Shown: positions 61,008 through 64,000 of the stretch, piece after piece
How positions within the stretch are numbered: the stretch's first letter is position 1
Layout: each line of letters begins with the position of its first letter
Assembly (NCBI GenBank): GCA_046566065.1
Contig: JBKHXK010000007.1
Span: 19,331-83,330, forward strand
Length of the DNA: 64,000 nucleotides
Origin: MB1-2 sp046566065
GTDB lineage: Bacteria > Actinomycetota > CADDZG01 > WHSQ01
Direction of reading: 5' to 3'
Notes under the pieces: generated by a model
Told to the model about the DNA's origin: nothing
Database searches by the model: none
What the model saw: the letters and a program-made list of their open reading frames with translations, nothing else
Program-made: the position numbers and the translations under genes

Positions 61008-61984
61008 GACATCATCCCTCTCAGTTGCTCGCCTACCGCCTCGATCGGGTGCTGCGCCTCGCGCCTACGAGCTGCGTCGAGCACGGGGGTTCCCGCCTTG
61101 TTCTCGTTGACCCACTCCCGGGCGAACTCGCCGGAGCGGATGTCGTCGAGGATCTTCTGCATCGACGCCTCGACCCTCTCGTCGATCACGGCTCGGCCCC
61201 GGGTCAGGTCTCCGTACTCGGCGGTGTCCGAGATCGCGGTGCGCATGTTGCCGAACCCACCCTCATATAGGAGGTCGACGATCAGCTTCAGCTCGTGGAG
61301 ACATTCGAAATAAGCGATCTCAGGCTGGTAGCCGGCCCGAACGAGGGTCTCGAAACCGGCCTGGACCAAGCGCGATGCTCCCCCACAGAGCACTGCCTGT
61401 TCCCCGAACAGATCGGTCTCGGTCTCCTCTGCGAACGTCGTCTCGATCACTCCGGCCCGGGTGCAGCCGATGCCCTTCGCGTAGGCGAGAGCCCTCTGAT
61501 GCGCGTTGCCGGTCGCGTCCTGGTGGATCGCCAGCAGGCCCGGGGTGCCGCTCCCGCCCTCGAAGGTCCTGCGGACGAGGGGGCCGGGAGCCTTCGGGGC
61601 GATCATCACGACGTCGTTCTCCGCCGGGGGGCGGATCTGTCCGAAGTGGATATTGAACCCGTGGGCGAAGAGCAGGGCCGCGCCGGGCGCGAGGTTGGGC
61701 TCGACCGCCTCGGCGTAGAGCGATGCTTGATGTTGGTCGGGGACCAACATCGCAACCACGGCCGCGTCGCTGGTGGCCTCGTGGACACCGGCAACCGCCA
61801 GGCCATCGGCTTCCGCACGCTCCCACGACTTCGAGTCCTTGCGAAGGCCGACGGTAACGTCCGCCCCGGAGTCCTTCAGGTTCAAAGCGTGCGCTCGTCC
61901 CTGCGAGCCGTAACCGAGAACCGCGACCCGGCCCCCCAGGTTCTCGAGCGATGCGTCCTTTTCGTAGTGGACCTTTGCAGGCAT
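60995..61984 (-). CDS. ilvC: Ketol-acid reductoisomerase
   Basis: 329 residues, class I enzyme. NADPH motif VLGYGSQGRAHALNL, KAPGPLVRRTF metal-domain entry, FAEETETDLFGEQAVLCGG metal ligands and YFECLHELKLIVDLLYEGG in the knotted domain. It converts acetolactate and acetohydroxybutyrate to dihydroxy acids. AGGAGG lies 6 nt before the ATG. Confidence 0.97.
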   Translation of the reverse strand: MPAKVHYEKDASLENLGGRVAVLGYGSQGRAHALNLKDSGADVTVGLRKDSKSWERAEADGLAVAGVHEATSDAAVVAMLVPDQHQASLYAEAVEPNLAPGAALLFAHGFNIHFGQIRPPAENDVVMIAPKAPGPLVRRTFEGGSGTPGLLAIHQDATGNAHQRALAYAKGIGCTRAGVIETTFAEETETDLFGEQAVLCGGASRLVQAGFETLVRAGYQPEIAYFECLHELKLIVDLLYEGGFGNMRTAISDTAEYGDLTRGRAVIDERVEASMQKILDDIRSGEFAREWVNENKAGTPVLDAARRREAQHPIEAVGEQLRGMMSWLK

Positions 61985-61992
61985 CTGTCCTC

Positions 61993-62525
61993 CTAAGCGG
62001 TCTGGGCCGGCGTGCGCACCGGTCTGAGGTTGGGGGTCTTCAGGCCTTGAGCCCCGCGCGCCAGGGCCACCCGCCCGGTACGCGCGAGCTCGACGATCCC
62101 GAAGGGCTCGAGCAGCTGTTCGAGAGCGTTGACCTTGTCGGGGGTGCCGGTCGCCTCGACGACCACCGCTTCCGCATCGACGTCGATCACCTTGGCGCGG
62201 AAGATCTCGACGATCTCGAGTACCTCGGCGCGCTTGCCCGCCGGCGCCCCTACCTTGATAAGGGCGAGCTCGCGCTCGACCGATGCGGTGGCGGGGAGCT
62301 CTGCGATGCGGAGCACATTGATCAACTTGTGCAGTTGCTTGGTCACCTGCTCGAGCGGTTTCCCATCTGCCCGCACCACTATCGTCATGCGAGACACGTT
62401 CGGGTCGTCGGTCTCGCCGACCGCGAGCGAATCGATGTTGAAGCCACGACGAGCGAACAACCCCGAGATGCGGGCAAGCACACCCGGCACGTTCTGGACC
62501 AGCACGGAGAGCGTGTGCGACGAGG

Positions 62526-62529
<4 letters not shown>
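61993..62529 (-). CDS. ilvN: Acetolactate synthase small (regulatory) subunit
   Basis: 178 residues. N-terminal ACT domain (LSVLVQNVPGVLARISGLFARRG is the family opening, residues 7-29) and a C-terminal regulatory domain. It gives valine feedback control to IlvB. GTG start overlaps the ilvB stop (GTGA). It ends 8 nt before ilvC. Confidence 0.96.

Positions 62530-64000
<1,471 letters not shown>

Overview
The window is a dense, GC-rich stretch with G or C at most third codon positions. It fits an uncultured member of the Actinomycetota. The support is a complete Mce lipid-import operon, two F420-type enzymes, a seven-iron FdxA ferredoxin, an IdeR/DtxR-like operator and many genes that look leaderless (a TANNNT box 6-8 nt before the start codon). 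One run of 99 Ns (50018-50116) shows it is an assembled draft, probably from a metagenome. No rRNA, tRNA, CRISPR array, prophage or transposase gene was seen.

Layout. 1-226 is the 5' part of fdxA. 301-5922 (minus) is a carbohydrate-type ABC transporter operon (binding protein, two permeases, ATPase, an SDR) bracketed by two paralogous lipoproteins. 5940-7160 is a LivK-like binding protein. 7157-14446 (minus) is a lipoate block: lpd, a small membrane protein, E2, lipB, E1-alpha, E1-beta and lipA, with two families of structured intergenic repeats. 14532-19464 is mostly a metal-linked run: a DtxR-type regulator with its own operator, a two-domain multicopper oxidase, a ZIP permease and a cupredoxin lipoprotein, followed by a hydrolase and a zinc-ribbon protein. 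19483-24388 holds a CDF transporter with an unusually long C-terminus, a receiver/coiled-coil pair, an MBL hydrolase, YgfZ and an acyl-CoA dehydrogenase. 24404-26730 is a secreted Ig-like/RTX protein behind an ECF-sigma-like promoter. 26749-30752 holds an SCP2-hydrolase fusion, a DUF1761 protein and two back-to-back acyl-CoA dehydrogenases.

30911-41878 is the Mce operon (ATPase, two YrbE permeases, MceA-F), then a Mce-associated protein and TerC. Nearly all its joints are 1-4 nt overlaps. 41883-46711 carries a luciferase-like oxidoreductase, a pterin dehydratase, a DUF559 endonuclease-like gene between inverted repeats, ispH, a YdeI-family protein and nth. 46784-50197 is a TetR-paaABCD operon for phenylacetyl-CoA epoxidation, with a 106-nt foldback between paaA and paaB and the assembly gap in paaD. 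50279-53503 is a large GGDEF/GAF/HD-GYP protein. 53594-55483 holds an F420/FMN split-barrel protein and an aldehyde dehydrogenase. 55545-64000 (minus) is the branched-chain amino-acid operon ilvB-ilvN-ilvC-leuA-leuC-leuD-leuB plus a free-standing LeuA-type regulatory domain, then pheA with its own probable promoter.

Read together, the window suggests an aerobic heterotroph. It imports lipids through Mce, degrades acyl-CoAs and phenylacetate, decarboxylates 2-oxo acids with a lipoate-dependent complex, and makes its own branched-chain amino acids, phenylalanine and isoprenoids. The least explained signals are three families of structured intergenic elements, the DUF559 gene between inverted repeats, a 25-codon copy of a YrbE tail, and the orphan LeuA domain.
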